Shown here piece after piece: positions 6,526 through 6,754 of a stretch of DNA of 6,754 nucleotides. The DNA is from CANKHA01 sp040877285 (GTDB taxonomy: Bacteria; Pseudomonadota; Alphaproteobacteria; Rhizobiales; Xanthobacteraceae), in NCBI GenBank assembly GCA_040877285.1, contig JBBDNZ010000040.1, positions 1 through 6,754 of the forward strand, written 5' to 3'. The notes beneath the pieces were generated by a model. The model searched no databases, was not told the DNA's origin, and saw nothing but the letters and a program-made list of their open reading frames with translations. The translations under genes were made by a program, and so were the position numbers. Numbering within the stretch: the first letter of the stretch is position 1; each line of letters begins with the position of its first letter.

Positions 6526-6754
6526 ATGATGCGACGATTTTTCCATCCTTGCGGCCTTTTCTATGGCCTGTGTGCGGCTGTGGTTTTCGCCGCCGGGCCG
6601 TCGCTCGCCCGTTCCGGGTTCGACGGCGCCTGGAGCGTGACCATCCTCACGGAAAAAGGGACCTGCGATCCGGCCTATCGTTATGCCGTGCTGATTGCGG
6701 ATGGGGAGGTGACGATCGATCCGCAGCAAAGCAGCGGCGTTGTCGATATTTCCG
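6526..6754 (+). CDS. Small exported protein of unknown function (3'-partial)
   Basis: An open frame starts at tandem ATG codons (6526 and 6529) and continues to the window end without a stop, giving 76 visible residues. Residues 1-28 look like a Sec signal peptide: two arginines (MMRR), a hydrophobic core (LFYGLCAAVVFAAG) and a likely signal peptidase I site after SLA (28/29). The mature part begins near FDGAWSVTILTEKGTCDPAY and then shows alternating polar and hydrophobic residues typical of beta strands (YAVLIADGEVTI, 60s region). From memory this resembles a family of short hypothetical secreted proteins in Bradyrhizobium-like genomes that begin FDGxWSV and have a conserved Cys-Asp near the start of the mature chain; no function is known to me. 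The gene is divergent from rpmI. No strong Shine-Dalgarno is seen. The fall in G/C just before the ATG and the coherent codon use support a real gene. Confidence 0.75.
   Translation, partial: MMRRFFHPCGLFYGLCAAVVFAAGPSLARSGFDGAWSVTILTEKGTCDPAYRYAVLIADGEVTIDPQQSSGVVDIS

Noticed and set aside
6085..6729. A minus-strand open frame of 214 residues covering rpmI, its leader and the divergent gene
   Set aside because: It crosses the rpmI promoter and leader and overlaps rpmI out of frame. An internal ATG near 6322 could act as an overlapping upstream frame, but it has no Shine-Dalgarno and no Phe-rich content.

Overview
This is GC-rich chromosomal DNA, most likely from an alphaproteobacterium of the order Hyphomicrobiales (Bradyrhizobium/Rhodopseudomonas-like). 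The basis is the strong G/C bias at third codon positions, the sequence character of PheS, PheT, L20 and L35, a two-arm inverted repeat of a kind common in that group, and the rpmI-rplT-pheS-pheT order without infC directly upstream. The assignment rests on recognition, not on a search.

Layout. The left part (1-1918) is read on the + strand. It holds a flavin-dependent amine-oxidase-like protein, cut at its N-terminus by the window edge, followed 12 nt later by a small PP-loop ATP-binding protein of the Dph6-related family. The two probably share a transcript. From 1919 to 2033 lies a roughly 100-bp compound inverted repeat, placed exactly between convergent genes.

The centre and right (2034-6254) is one minus-strand translation operon read right to left: rpmI (L35), rplT (L20), pheS and pheT (the alpha and beta subunits of phenylalanyl-tRNA synthetase). 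L35 and L20 are assembled into the 50S subunit, and PheS2PheT2 charges tRNA-Phe, so the operon couples ribosome building with aminoacylation. A good promoter candidate lies at 6388-6416, followed by a leader of about 127 nt with several small hairpins. The rplT-pheS gap is only 14 nt, so there is no room for the Phe-rich leader peptide and attenuator found before pheST in E. coli. The pheS-pheT gap of 76 nt carries a short C/G-run hairpin.

On the far right, divergent from rpmI, a small exported protein of unknown function begins at 6526 and runs off the window. The 271-bp divergent intergenic region holds the rpmI leader and promoter, and no convincing promoter for the + strand gene.

Overall this is a conserved housekeeping region. 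I see no mobile element, CRISPR array, tRNA, rRNA or undescribed multi-gene system. The items most worth checking are the rpmI leader structure, the compound repeat and the two poorly characterised proteins (Dph6-like and secreted).
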